Source of the DNA: Bacteroidales bacterium
GTDB lineage: Bacteria > Bacteroidota > Bacteroidia > Bacteroidales > ML635J-15
Reading direction: 5' to 3'
DNA length: 64,000 nt
Assembly (NCBI GenBank): GCA_017994175.1
Contig: JAGOLH010000003.1
Coordinates: forward strand, 1 to 64,000
The notes below the pieces were generated by a model that saw only the letters and a program-made list of their open reading frames with translations, was not told where the DNA came from and searched no databases. Within the stretch, counting starts at the first letter, position 1, and each line of letters opens with the position of its first letter. Positions 1-6,965 of this stretch are shown here, piece by piece. A program made the position numbers and the translations under genes.

Positions 1-50
1 AACTGTAATGAGGTATTATGAGAAAGGAGAAATCCAAAAAGAGTTAAGAT

Positions 51-941
51 TTGATATTGGAGAGAGAGAGTAACATAATACAAACAGCAAGATACTACTG
101 CAGCGATTTGAGTAGCTGGTTGAGTGTGGATCCGTTAGCTAGTCAATTTCCGTCCCATAGCCCCTATAATTTCTGTTTGAATAACCCAGTTCGTTTAGTT
201 GATCCTGACGGCAGAGCTCCGGGCAATCCATCAACAGATGTCAAGAGAAATGAAGATGGATCTTATACTGTTGTTGGCGCAAAAAATGATGGAGATAGAA
301 ATATTTATGTTGTTGGGGAAAATGGACAAAGAACAGGAGAGGTTATTGGAACAACCGTAACACCATTTGATTTTATGTCAACAAAGGATAAAACTGGGGA
401 GTTTTATTTTGATCCAAAATTTGGTGGAGAGGGTCCATTGACTTTTCGTATGGATAATCTTACTGTTTCTGGTACTGTAAATGTTAATGAGAATACTTCA
501 GCTACAATAAATTCAGCAGATGCCAGTGAATTAGCAAGTTGGGGATCAGGGCTATTTTTACAAGAATACATGAAAACATCAGGTTCAACACCAGATGGAC
601 TTTTACTTCTGTATAGAATGTCTCAAAATGGAGGACCTTTAGACTTTAAGGAAAGTCTAGGGTTGCATCCATATACTCCAATAACAGTTGGAAAATCAAA
701 TATGATAACCACATTACGAGGAATGGGCAATATGATTTTTGGTATGAATATTACGCATACAATCCCAATGATTAATTGGTTGGGGAATGAAAATTTTTAT
801 TCAGGGGTAATGCGTGTCGTTGGGGCTTACAATCAAAGTCAAAATAATGGTAATGGTTATAATGCTGGTTGGCCTTTTTATGGTGAACACACTTACTCTG
901 GAACTTATATTTATTTTGGTTATTTTGGACAAATGCCGTAA
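51..941 (+). CDS. RHS-repeat protein C-terminal end with variable tip, partial and probably frameshifted
   Basis: Residues about 17-56 match the end of the RHS repeat-associated core of Bacteroidota (ARYY-like start, WLSVDPLA, SPYNFCLNNPV, LVDPDGR). The remaining 240 residues form a non-RHS tip, as in polymorphic toxins where the tip is the effector. I do not recognise the tip; its end is aromatic- and glycine-rich (YGEHTYSGTYIYFGYFG). The frame is closed by a TAA at 45-47, so the TTG at 51 is only the formal start. Frame 2 upstream (from position 2) reads another RHS-like stretch up to the GA tract at 59-70, which suggests a frameshift there. The body of the gene lies outside the window. A small lipoprotein gene starts 1 nt after the stop and could be its immunity gene. 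Confidence 0.75.
   Translation: MILERESNIIQTARYYCSDLSSWLSVDPLASQFPSHSPYNFCLNNPVRLVDPDGRAPGNPSTDVKRNEDGSYTVVGAKNDGDRNIYVVGENGQRTGEVIGTTVTPFDFMSTKDKTGEFYFDPKFGGEGPLTFRMDNLTVSGTVNVNENTSATINSADASELASWGSGLFLQEYMKTSGSTPDGLLLLYRMSQNGGPLDFKESLGLHPYTPITVGKSNMITTLRGMGNMIFGMNITHTIPMINWLGNENFYSGVMRVVGAYNQSQNNGNGYNAGWPFYGEHTYSGTYIYFGYFGQMP
59..70. repeat. GA dinucleotide tract at RHS frameshift
   Basis: Five to six GA repeats sit exactly where the RHS reading changes from frame 2 to frame 3. In frame 2 the tract is followed at once by TAA (71-73). Slipped-strand change of the tract length could reconnect the two frames. This is a direct reading; that it acts as a phase switch is inference. Confidence 0.5.
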
Positions 942-942
942 T

Positions 943-1344
943 ATGAAGCTGTTATTTTGTATATTAGTACCAATATTGGTTTTCACTTCTTGTATTTCTA
1001 ATATTAAAATTGAAGACCCTGATAAACTATTCTTGAAAAAAATAGAAACTCCAAACATTAAATTGGAGTGGTATTTTCACTCGTTAATAACCTCGACTAC
1101 ATCTGATTATGTGGTGTTAGTAAAGGATGATAAAACTGATACTATTTGTGTTTCTGATAATATTTATGATGTAAATGTTTTTTCTGGAGATACAATACAA
1201 TTAATTTTTTATGGACAACCAAGTCTCTATTTAGAAAAAATTGAAATAGAGCAAGTCGTATTGGGCTGTCCCATAATTATTGACACTACAGCCATTTGGG
1301 GAGTATATACCTTTCGTAAATCATTTAAAGAAAAGAAAAATTAA
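943..1344 (+). CDS. Small lipoprotein, candidate immunity protein for the RHS tip
   Basis: This 133-residue protein begins with a lipoprotein signal peptide: MKLLF, a hydrophobic run, then FTSC, with Cys about residue 17. The mature part is short, with no domain I recognise and a predicted mix of strands (YVVLVKDDKTDTICV, TIQLIFYG). The frame is open back to 814, but that part overlaps the RHS gene. The ATG at 943, 1 nt after the RHS stop, gives the signal peptide and is preferred. A small gene directly behind a polymorphic RHS tip is the usual place for an immunity gene, and lipoprotein immunity proteins are known for envelope-acting toxins. The immunity role is inferred from position only. 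Confidence 0.6.
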   Translation: MKLLFCILVPILVFTSCISNIKIEDPDKLFLKKIETPNIKLEWYFHSLITSTTSDYVVLVKDDKTDTICVSDNIYDVNVFSGDTIQLIFYGQPSLYLEKIEIEQVVLGCPIIIDTTAIWGVYTFRKSFKEKKN

Positions 1345-1358
1345 AAACAACTGAATAT

Positions 1359-1637
1359 ATGAGTACAAGCAAAGCACAACTAATTGACGCCATGGCGAAG
1401 GAAGCCGACCTGAGCAAGGCAAAGGCAAAACAGGCAATAGACCTTACATTGTGGGCCATAAGCGAAGCATTGGCAAAAGGCGAAGATGTAACGCTAATTG
1501 GTTTTGGAACTTTTAAAGTAACTGAACTTGCAGAGCGTACAGGCAGAAACCCACAAACAGGTAAAGCGATGCAAATAGCTGCAAAAAAAGTAGTAAAGTT
1601 TAAACCTGGAAGTGTGTTATCTGGACAGGTAAAATAA
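1359..1637 (+). CDS. HU/IHF family DNA-binding protein
   Basis: At 92 residues this is a full-length bacterial histone-like protein. The N-terminal helices (KAQLIDAMAKEADLSKAKAK) form the dimer core. The signature GFGTFKV at about 49-55 leads into the beta arm, where RTGRNPQTG at about 60-68 carries the intercalating proline. The end FKPGSVLSGQV is typical of HU. It would bend and compact DNA as a dimer. It follows the RHS lipoprotein by 14 nt and is closed by a strong terminator, so it may be co-transcribed with the accessory genes or read alone. HU and IHF cannot be told apart here, so no symbol is given. Confidence 0.93.
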   Translation: MSTSKAQLIDAMAKEADLSKAKAKQAIDLTLWAISEALAKGEDVTLIGFGTFKVTELAERTGRNPQTGKAMQIAAKKVVKFKPGSVLSGQVK

Positions 1638-1660
1638 AACAAAAGGTTGAGAATAAAAGG

Positions 1661-1686
1661 AGCTCCGGAAACGGGGCTTTTTTTAT
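1661..1686 (+). terminator. Rho-independent terminator after HU gene
   Basis: The arms AGCTCCG and CGGGGCT (one G-T wobble) enclose a short A-rich loop and are followed by a run of seven T. It lies 24 nt after the HU stop and touches the end of the convergent XRE gene. Confidence 0.75.
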
Positions 1687-2021
1687 TTAGCAAAAGCCTG
1701 TTTAGTTTTAAAGTTCTGAATTATGTTATCAATCAGAAAAAACATTTTGTTTTTTGTCTCGTCATCGAGTTTTTCAATATCATCAATTCGTTTTAAAACT
1801 TCCTTGTCATATTGTGAAAGTACGCCTTCACCAATGATATAATCTACCGACACATTAAAAACCTTTGAAATTTTTATAATCATCTCAATGGATGGAGTAT
1901 TTTCATTTCGTTCATAGTTGCCAATAATGGTTCTTGATGCTTCAACCTTTTGGGCAAGGTCTGTTTGAGAAAGATTATGCAACTTTCTTAGCTGAATTAT
2001 TTTGTCTCCGATGTACAACAT
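1683..2021 (-). CDS. XRE-family helix-turn-helix regulator
   Basis: This 112-residue protein has a Cro/C1-type helix-turn-helix at about 3-62: IIQLRKLHNLSQTDLAQKV, then SRTIIGNYERNENTPS, then SKVFNVSVDYIIGE. A charged helical tail follows that may dimerise. The frame is open to 2219, but the extension is antisense to the lipoprotein gene and lacks domain features. MLYIGDK at 2021 is the usual start for this family. The sequence just upstream on the minus strand is a 7-bp repeat array (2020-2054), so its promoter is probably altered or further back. Such regulators often control phage or mobile genes; the target is unknown. Confidence 0.88.
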   Translation of the reverse strand: MLYIGDKIIQLRKLHNLSQTDLAQKVEASRTIIGNYERNENTPSIEMIIKISKVFNVSVDYIIGEGVLSQYDKEVLKRIDDIEKLDDETKNKMFFLIDNIIQNFKTKQAFAK

Positions 2022-2496
2022 ATCACATTTGACTTTTGACTTCAGACATCTGACATGGAAATGTAAACTTCTGTGTTTATTGGTAGTTGCAATGTTGTTT
2101 TCTTCATGCTCTGCAGAAAAGCGCTTACACAGACTGGTTGCCTTACATCCGGAATTGGCGACGAAGGACACCATCCGCATACAGGATACTACCCTGATCC
2201 CGGAAGTAAGGATTGACACCCTGGTTCATTTCAGCCGGCTGAAAGATACCGTCACCATCGAAAAGGAAAAGCTCACAGTGCGGATCCATCAGGTTCGCGA
2301 TACGGTGTACATCGAGGCAGTCCAAAAACCGGACACCATTGTTCACGTAAAAGAAATACCGGTGGAGAAGATCATCCATGAAAACCCCTATGCAAAAGAG
2401 AAACAGCAAAATGCCGGCTGGGTACAAGCACTCGCTTTAATACTAACCTGTGGAATAGTTTATCTGTTGATTAAGCTCGACAAAAAGGAGCTGTAA
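2011..2496 (+). CDS. Phage-type lipoprotein with C-terminal membrane segment, start probably frameshifted
   Basis: The body reads LLCLLVVAMLFSSCSAEKRLHRLVALHPEL, then a strand-rich or coiled stretch of DTI/DTV repeats (KDTIRIQDT, VRDTVYIEA, KPDTIVHVKEIPVEKI), and ends with one membrane helix (WVQALALILTCGIVYLLIKL). This pattern, lipobox Cys plus DT-rich stalk plus end helix, is familiar from small proteins in Bacteroidota prophages, possibly spanin-like, but the function is unproven. No good start exists in this frame; ATG 2011 is the first ATG. In the next frame ATG GAA ATG (2055-2063) runs into TAA, and removing the T at 2064 would give MEMKLLCLLVVAMLFSSC, a perfect lipoprotein start. A 1-nt insertion is therefore likely. 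Confidence 0.55.
   Translation: MYNISHLTFDFRHLTWKCKLLCLLVVAMLFSSCSAEKRLHRLVALHPELATKDTIRIQDTTLIPEVRIDTLVHFSRLKDTVTIEKEKLTVRIHQVRDTVYIEAVQKPDTIVHVKEIPVEKIIHENPYAKEKQQNAGWVQALALILTCGIVYLLIKLDKKEL
2020..2054. repeat. 7-bp tandem repeat array (locus 1)
   Basis: Five consecutive 7-mers are ATATCAC, ATTTGAC, TTTTGAC, TTCAGAC and ATCTGAC. On the minus strand they read as variants of GTCAGAA, the same unit as the array at 8306-8395. The array spans the start of the XRE gene and touches the disrupted start of the lipoprotein gene. Confidence 0.6.
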
Positions 2497-2515
2497 GTTT
2501 CCACCTTTACTTTAT

Positions 2516-2547
2516 GAAAAATGCCCTGAAAAGGACATTTTTTTATT
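2516..2547 (+). terminator. Terminator after phage-type lipoprotein gene
   Basis: The arms AAAATGCC and GGACATTTT (one bulged A) enclose TGAAAA and run into seven T. It sits about 20 nt after the stop at 2496. Confidence 0.6.
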
Positions 2548-2587
2548 TATACCGGTGATAAAGATGTTTAGTCAAATAAAACAAAGT

Positions 2588-2619
2588 GCCGATTAGACTA
2601 AAACAGATTTACAATCGGC
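2588..2619 (-). terminator. Weak hairpin at the end of the zinc-finger gene
   Basis: GCCGATT (2588-2594) pairs with AATCGGC (2613-2619) directly behind the stop codon at 2621. On the minus strand a moderately T-rich stretch (ACTTTGTTTTATTTG) follows, so it may act as a weak terminator. Confidence 0.35.
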
Positions 2620-2620
2620 G

Positions 2621-2944
2621 TTACTCATATCCGAAGCGATCCAATAAATCTTTCACTCGTTTTTCTTTTGTTAACCGGTCCATATTTGCCGGTGGTCTGT
2701 GCCCGCGTTTCAAAGCATAGGCAATGTTACTTCCACACTGGGGCGAACAGGCATACGAATCATAGCGTTTGCTCTCATAGACTTTACCACACATCCAGCA
2801 GACCTTTAGGTAATTTGTTCTCTTGATTTGCCGTGTCGTAAACCCATGCACCAGATCTGTAAACTGTCGGTTTTCCGGAATCACTTTTACACCTATGATA
2901 TTTTGCCGGCACATTTGGTTGGGGGTAATCATTTGTTTATTCAT
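2621..2944 (-). CDS. Small zinc-finger protein of unknown function
   Basis: In this 107-residue protein the centre carries CWMCGK (about 49-54) and, after 14 residues, CSPQC (about 67-71), a likely four-Cys zinc site. The tail is basic (KRGHRPPANMDRLTKEKRVKDLLDRFGYE). Similar short Cys4 proteins occur in phage and mobile regions of Bacteroidota and could bind DNA or RNA, but no family is recognised. The start is the ATG at 2944, with a TAGATTTA element resembling the -7 box a short way upstream on the minus strand. It stands alone between two terminator-like hairpins. Confidence 0.6.
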   Translation of the reverse strand: MNKQMITPNQMCRQNIIGVKVIPENRQFTDLVHGFTTRQIKRTNYLKVCWMCGKVYESKRYDSYACSPQCGSNIAYALKRGHRPPANMDRLTKEKRVKDLLDRFGYE

Positions 2945-3557
2945 GGTCTTTTTGTTGTAAATCTACATCACTCGTTTAAAGCGCTTTCCGTTAAGTGGTA
3001 TTAGCCGTATTAATTGTTGTTATTTACCGTTGTTTGCTGTTATCATCAATAAAAAGCGAAACTCAGGAAAGTCCTGGGTGACACCTGAACGATACTTGAA
3101 CGACATTTGGATAATACTTAGATAATATTTGTATGATATTTATAAGATAATTTGGTAATAATTTAAGAGAAGCTTAATGAATATTACATAGTAATAGCAA
3201 GGCTTTTACTGTATGAGCACAGCAGTAAAACGCACTCAAAAATAATAGCAATAATACATGAAAAATAGTAGCAACTTTCCGCATCACCCGCCTTACCTGT
3301 ATTATGGGTGTTTTGGCTATATTGGGGCGAATATGGTTGTGTTAAATAAGGGATAGTTGGGGAAATGTGCATTATGAGATTCTTTAAAATAATTGACTCA
3401 GTTTTTTAGTTAGTCTAATTAGTTTCACAGATGTGTGGTCGATTAACGAAAATATTTTTAGTTTTATTTGTAATAAATAAATAAATAAATGGAAATCATA
3501 CCTTTGTCTATAAGGTTTGTTTATGAGAGATATAATAACTGTTAATTCTCTATAATT
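2945..3557. other. 613-bp gene-free region with repeats
   Basis: No convincing gene lies here; a 62-codon minus frame (3184-3372) has no coding features. The region holds the 11-bp tandem array (3076-3163), a hairpin TTTTACTG/CAGTAAAA (3204-3230), repeated TAGCAA words, and at 3410-3419 an inverted copy of ATTAGACTAA also found at 2592-2601. It is clearly AT-rich. Confidence 0.6.
3076..3163. repeat. 11-bp tandem repeat array, eight units
   Basis: Eight head-to-tail 11-mers run without a gap: GGGTGACACCT, GAACGATACTT, GAACGACATTT, GGATAATACTT, AGATAATATTT, GTATGATATTT, ATAAGATAATT and TGGTAATAATT. Positions 6 and 8 are always A and the last position is always T. Most differences in the first five units are transitions. 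The period equals about one helical turn and is not a multiple of three, so it is a DNA-level repeat and not coding. Confidence 0.8.
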
Positions 3558-3932
3558 ATGAAAAAAACACTAATTTTTGTTGAAATCGCATTTCTGTTCG
3601 CAATTTTTATTTTTTACGCCAGTGCTTGCAATAAATTGCCGCAGTGCGAAAACCCACAAGCAGCAACCATAGTTTATTTTGGTGATGATTATGATACCTG
3701 TGCTTGCGATGAAGAAGTTTATATTGTTCTTGATGATATGCCAAATGATACATTTGTTATCGGAAATAAAATTCAAAATAAATACAAAAGGAATGGGCTT
3801 AATGTAGAAGTAGAATGGGATTGGGCTAATCATCTTATTGGACCTCAAATGGGTGATGAACCTTATCCTTCAAATTGGTGTGGGCCAAAATTTCCAATTA
3901 GAATTAATATTTTATGTATAAATAAATTATAG
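3558..3932 (+). CDS. Hypothetical secreted lipoprotein
   Basis: This 124-residue protein has an N-terminal hydrophobic segment (IFVEIAFLFAIFIFY) that ends in ASAC, a plausible lipobox with Cys about residue 24. The mature part is acidic and contains several Cys (LPQCENP, DTCACDEE, NWCGPK, NILCIN), which suggests disulphides in the periplasm or on the surface. I do not recognise a domain. It lies 8 nt before a decayed secreted-protein fragment, in an area of broken genes, and may itself be a remnant of a larger secreted family. Confidence 0.6.
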   Translation: MKKTLIFVEIAFLFAIFIFYASACNKLPQCENPQAATIVYFGDDYDTCACDEEVYIVLDDMPNDTFVIGNKIQNKYKRNGLNVEVEWDWANHLIGPQMGDEPYPSNWCGPKFPIRINILCINKL

Positions 3933-3940
3933 GTTTAATT

Positions 3941-4039
3941 ATGAAAAGAAAAATTTTGTTTGCTTTACTCCTGAGCCTTAGTGTAACAGCATTCACTCAA
4001 GTAAACTATACATACTATTCTAATAACAAACAGGCGTGA
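3941..4039 (+). pseudogene. N-terminal fragment of a secreted protein
   Basis: From the ATG at 3941 the frame reads MKRKILFALLLSLSVTAFTQ, a clean signal peptide of the type seen in T9SS cargo, and stops at TGA (4037-4039) after 32 codons. No continuation is visible in other frames before the next gene at 4072. It is likely the front end of a gene whose body was lost or replaced. Confidence 0.55.
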
Positions 4040-4071
4040 TTGATTAAAGTTAAATGCAAAGCTAAGGAAGC

Positions 4072-5112
4072 ATGAGATACTTAAGTAACTTACTATTATT
4101 GATTGCCACAGTTTGTTCCGGCAATGCCGGTTTTTCTCAGCATGGCACCAAAGACTGGGAATGGGAGTGGGCGCCAGTTGGGGCTGTATGGTTGTACGAA
4201 ACAGCCAACATGGGCACGAACAACATTTATGCACAATACTGGTATGTGCGGTCGGCAAAAGATACTCTTTTTCACGGGTTTAACTGCCGTAAATTAGAAG
4301 TCGAACGCCACTACTGGCTCGGTTTCGAGCCAGTAAAGATGCCCGATAGGTTTACTTATCAGGACGGTGGTGACATCTATTTTTACAATGCCGACATAAA
4401 TGAATTTGTACTATCGTTCAGCTACGATATTCAGCATGGCGATACGGTAACTTGGCAAATGCCTGTTTTTGAACATTGTGTTAATTCGTATTATTTAGAT
4501 ACAATTCTAAATTGGGACGTAGGTTATCTATCCGGTGCCGGAACCGCATATACACCTTATTCTGTTTTTATGTATAGCAATGTGCCTATAAGTTCATATA
4601 GAATACGGCGTGTTGAGAATAATTGTTTTGCAGGCGAATTATCAACAAATACTAATTATAGTCATGGACGTTATTTAGATTTCATCGGGACTGGTTCTGA
4701 TTTATATGAGCTTACAATTTTAGAAGAAATGCAAACAAGTTGCCAATGTTACTATGATGGAAGTGTAATAATAAATCTAGCAATCGTTTCAATAAATAAT
4801 GACACAATAATTTATGCTGAAGATTCCTGTCTGAACTATTACAACAAGTTTAACGGCATTTCATCGCATATCGGAAAAAAGTCGCTTAGAGTTTACCCTA
4901 ACCCCTTTACAGACCTTATTAATGTTGATCTTCCCGCTATAGAAGGCAACTACGACATCAGTGTCTACAATCTCATGGGACAACTCCTCTATTCAGATAA
5001 AACACGTAGCAACAACACTCCATTACATTTAAGCCGGCTTGTTAACGGAACCTATCTCCTGCAAATACGAACAAACGATAATGTCTTTAACCAACGTATA
5101 ATCAAAAACTAA
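4072..5112 (+). CDS. T9SS cargo protein with C-terminal sorting domain
   Basis: This 346-residue protein has a signal peptide at 1-23 (LLLLIATVCSGNAGFSQ). The middle is strand-rich with no recognised fold (VWLYETANMGTNNIYAQYWYV; DTLFHGFNCRKLE), a type found in many short Bacteroidota cargo proteins. Residues about 270-346 form the type A sorting domain: SLRVYPNPFTDLINVD, YDISVYNLMGQLLYSD, LVNGTYLLQIRTND. Such proteins cross the outer membrane by the type IX system and are cleaved or anchored at the surface. The genes on either side are broken secreted-protein fragments, so this may be the surviving member of a small array. Confidence 0.85.
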   Translation: MRYLSNLLLLIATVCSGNAGFSQHGTKDWEWEWAPVGAVWLYETANMGTNNIYAQYWYVRSAKDTLFHGFNCRKLEVERHYWLGFEPVKMPDRFTYQDGGDIYFYNADINEFVLSFSYDIQHGDTVTWQMPVFEHCVNSYYLDTILNWDVGYLSGAGTAYTPYSVFMYSNVPISSYRIRRVENNCFAGELSTNTNYSHGRYLDFIGTGSDLYELTILEEMQTSCQCYYDGSVIINLAIVSINNDTIIYAEDSCLNYYNKFNGISSHIGKKSLRVYPNPFTDLINVDLPAIEGNYDISVYNLMGQLLYSDKTRSNNTPLHLSRLVNGTYLLQIRTNDNVFNQRIIKN

Positions 5113-5118
5113 GGAATT

Positions 5119-5253
5119 ATGTAACGATTATTTATTTTGTCAGTATTGTTTCTTTATGCCGCAACATCAATGGCCCAAACCGTAAAACGATACGGTTATC
5201 ATCGCATGGAAGAAAAAAAACTTATCAATTTACAGCATCCCTATTCCAGTTGA
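5119..5253 (+). pseudogene. Decayed signal-peptide fragment with stop at codon 2
   Basis: ATG at 5119 is followed by TAA and then, in the same frame, by codons for RLFILSVLFLYAATSMAQ, a good signal peptide, and 24 more residues before TGA at 5251-5253. One A-to-T change in an AAA lysine codon would explain the stop. Nothing further of the gene is visible before the next gene at 5373. Confidence 0.55.
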
Positions 5254-5372
5254 GTCCTCTCTGAATGACTCGGCTGGAGAGGAGATTCATACAAATCGAA
5301 AAATATTTTTGGATAATTCAATTTGTTACTTTAAATTTACATTGTTTTTATTAACATATACTTTAATTTTAC

Positions 5373-6518
5373 ATGTATTTACGAAGGCAAATATTTGAAG
5401 GGATTGGCAAAGAATCGGCTTTTTTATGGGGAGCACGACAAACAGGAAAAACCACACTTCTGAAAATGATGTTTCCCGATTCAATGTATATTGATTTGTT
5501 GCTAAACTCCGAATTCCTAAGATTCAGCCAAAACTCAAATTTGCTACGAGAAATTGTTGAGGCCAACCCAACTGAAAAGCCAATAATAATTGACGAGATT
5601 CAAAGGATTCCCGAGTTGCTTAATGAGGTACATTGGTTAATAGTTAATAAAGGGACTCAGTTTATTTTGAGCGGCTCCAGTCCACGTAAAATTATTCGTT
5701 CCGGCGTTAATTTACTAGGTGGCAGGGCATTGCGTTACGAATTATATCCACTGGTTTATCCCGAAATTCACAATTTCGATCTTAACAAAATTTTGAATCG
5801 GGGAGCTTTGCCCCGTCATTATTTATCTGAAAATCCGAAACGTTTATTGGGTGCATATATTGGTTCATATTTGCGCGATGAGATCATTTCGGAGGCTCGG
5901 TTGAGAAACGTGTCAGCGTTTACAAAATTCCTCGAAAGTGCAGCATTCTCGAATGCTGAATTGGTAAATTATTCAAATATTGCAACTGATTGTGGCGTTA
6001 GCTCGGTAACGGTTAAAGAATATTTCGGCATACTCGAAGATACATTAATTGGTCGATTCGTTCCGGCTTTTACGCTGAGAGCCAAAAGAAGGGTTGTTGC
6101 TTCACCCAAATTTTATTTTTTCGACATTGCGGTTGCCAACTATTTATTAAACCAAAATCATTTAGCCGAAAAAAGCGAGGCATACGGTAAAGCTTTGGAG
6201 CAATTCATTTATCTTGAACTCTATGCACATAGCAGGTATTCCGGTTTACATTACAACATTAGTTACTGGCGGACTGCAACTCAAATTGAAGTTGATTTTA
6301 TTCTGGGTGATGGCGAAATAGCCATCGAAGTAAAATCGAATGAAAACATACAGGCAAAACATGTAAAAGGCCTCAGGCAATTTGCTTCGGAATATGATGT
6401 AAAACGATTGATTGTTGTCAGCAAAGATCCTTATTACCGTAAAATTGACAACATAGAAATTATGCCGGTCGAAAAGTTTTTACAAGAATTATGGTCGAAC
6501 AATGTAATAAAGGGATAA
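5373..6518 (+). CDS. AAA ATPase with DUF4143 domain
   Basis: This 381-residue protein has a Walker A at about 20-27 (GARQTGKTT) and a Walker B at about 70-75 (IIIDEIQ), followed by the ILSGSSPR sensor-like motif and GGRALRYELYPL, all typical of the AAA_14/DUF4143 family. The C-terminal DUF4143 part ends with EVDFILGDGEIAIEVKS (about 307-323), resembling a PD-(D/E)XK nuclease core. The length fits the family. Its role is unclear; these ATPases are scattered by horizontal transfer and some are thought to act in toxin-antitoxin or defence settings. It stands alone next to the tmRNA gene and is closed by a bidirectional terminator. Confidence 0.88.
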   Translation: MYLRRQIFEGIGKESAFLWGARQTGKTTLLKMMFPDSMYIDLLLNSEFLRFSQNSNLLREIVEANPTEKPIIIDEIQRIPELLNEVHWLIVNKGTQFILSGSSPRKIIRSGVNLLGGRALRYELYPLVYPEIHNFDLNKILNRGALPRHYLSENPKRLLGAYIGSYLRDEIISEARLRNVSAFTKFLESAAFSNAELVNYSNIATDCGVSSVTVKEYFGILEDTLIGRFVPAFTLRAKRRVVASPKFYFFDIAVANYLLNQNHLAEKSEAYGKALEQFIYLELYAHSRYSGLHYNISYWRTATQIEVDFILGDGEIAIEVKSNENIQAKHVKGLRQFASEYDVKRLIVVSKDPYYRKIDNIEIMPVEKFLQELWSNNVIKG

Positions 6519-6548
6519 AAAAACCTCACACCGAAGCGTGAGGGTTTT
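6517..6548. terminator. Bidirectional terminator between DUF4143 gene and tmRNA
   Basis: AAAACCTCAC and GTGAGGGTTTT form the stem around ACCGAAGC, with an A-run before and T-run after. It can stop the plus-strand ATPase gene and the minus-strand tmRNA gene. Confidence 0.8.
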
Positions 6549-6558
6549 CCTGAGTTTG

Positions 6559-6954
6559 TGGAGCTGGCGGGGATCGAACCCGCGTCCAAACAGGAGACAA
6601 AAGGGCTTTCTACATGCGTATCCTGTTATTGATTGTCGGGAATTGTCGCGAAAACAGGCATCCAAAACAACTCCGTATCTTCTGTTTCTCGCTGTGGTAA
6701 CGAAGCTTACCACAACCACCCCGGAATTTCTGCCACCTCCTTGTCGAACCGGAACCGGGTCTGTCCATCCGGGAGATGTCCCGCTCCAACACCTTGTGTC
6801 GGAATTAGGCTCATTTTACTGTCGTAAAATTAAGCTGCAAGAGCAAAGTTATCTGCGCCATTTGTTTGGTCGCGGATCAGTTTAACGGGTTAATCCACCT
6901 AGCCCGGCATGCTTACACAATCACCTCATCTGCTGTCAATACCATGTCAGCCCC
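6559..6954 (-). ncRNA. ssrA: tmRNA
   Basis: The minus strand begins GGGGCTGACATGG and ends GGTTCGATCCCCGCCAGCTCCA. The two ends pair as a seven-base alanine-type acceptor with a T-arm, and CCA is not encoded. The tag frame at 6859-6830 reads GGC GCA GAT AAC TTT GCT CTT GCA GCT TAA, giving the tag (A)GADNFALAA, close to known Bacteroidota tags such as GENNYALAA. It rescues stalled ribosomes and marks the product for Clp-type proteolysis. The 3' end faces the accessory region at 1-6518, and tmRNA 3' ends are common integration sites. The ends are accurate to about 1-2 nt. Confidence 0.95.
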
Positions 6955-6965
6955 AAACAAGGCTG

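Noticed and set aside
801-1058. 85-codon minus-strand frame under the RHS and lipoprotein genes
   Set aside because: It is antisense to two better supported genes and has no features of its own.
2022-2219. Longer N-terminus for the XRE regulator
   Set aside because: It would add 66 residues of antisense lipoprotein and heptad-repeat sequence; the helix-turn-helix proteins of this family start at MLYIGDK.
3076-3163. CRISPR array
   Set aside because: The repeats are 11 bp with no spacers and there are no cas genes. The 7-bp arrays are excluded for the same reason.
3184-3372. 62-codon minus-strand frame in the AT-rich gap
   Set aside because: There is no recognisable motif or good start context, and the region is dominated by repeats and hairpins.
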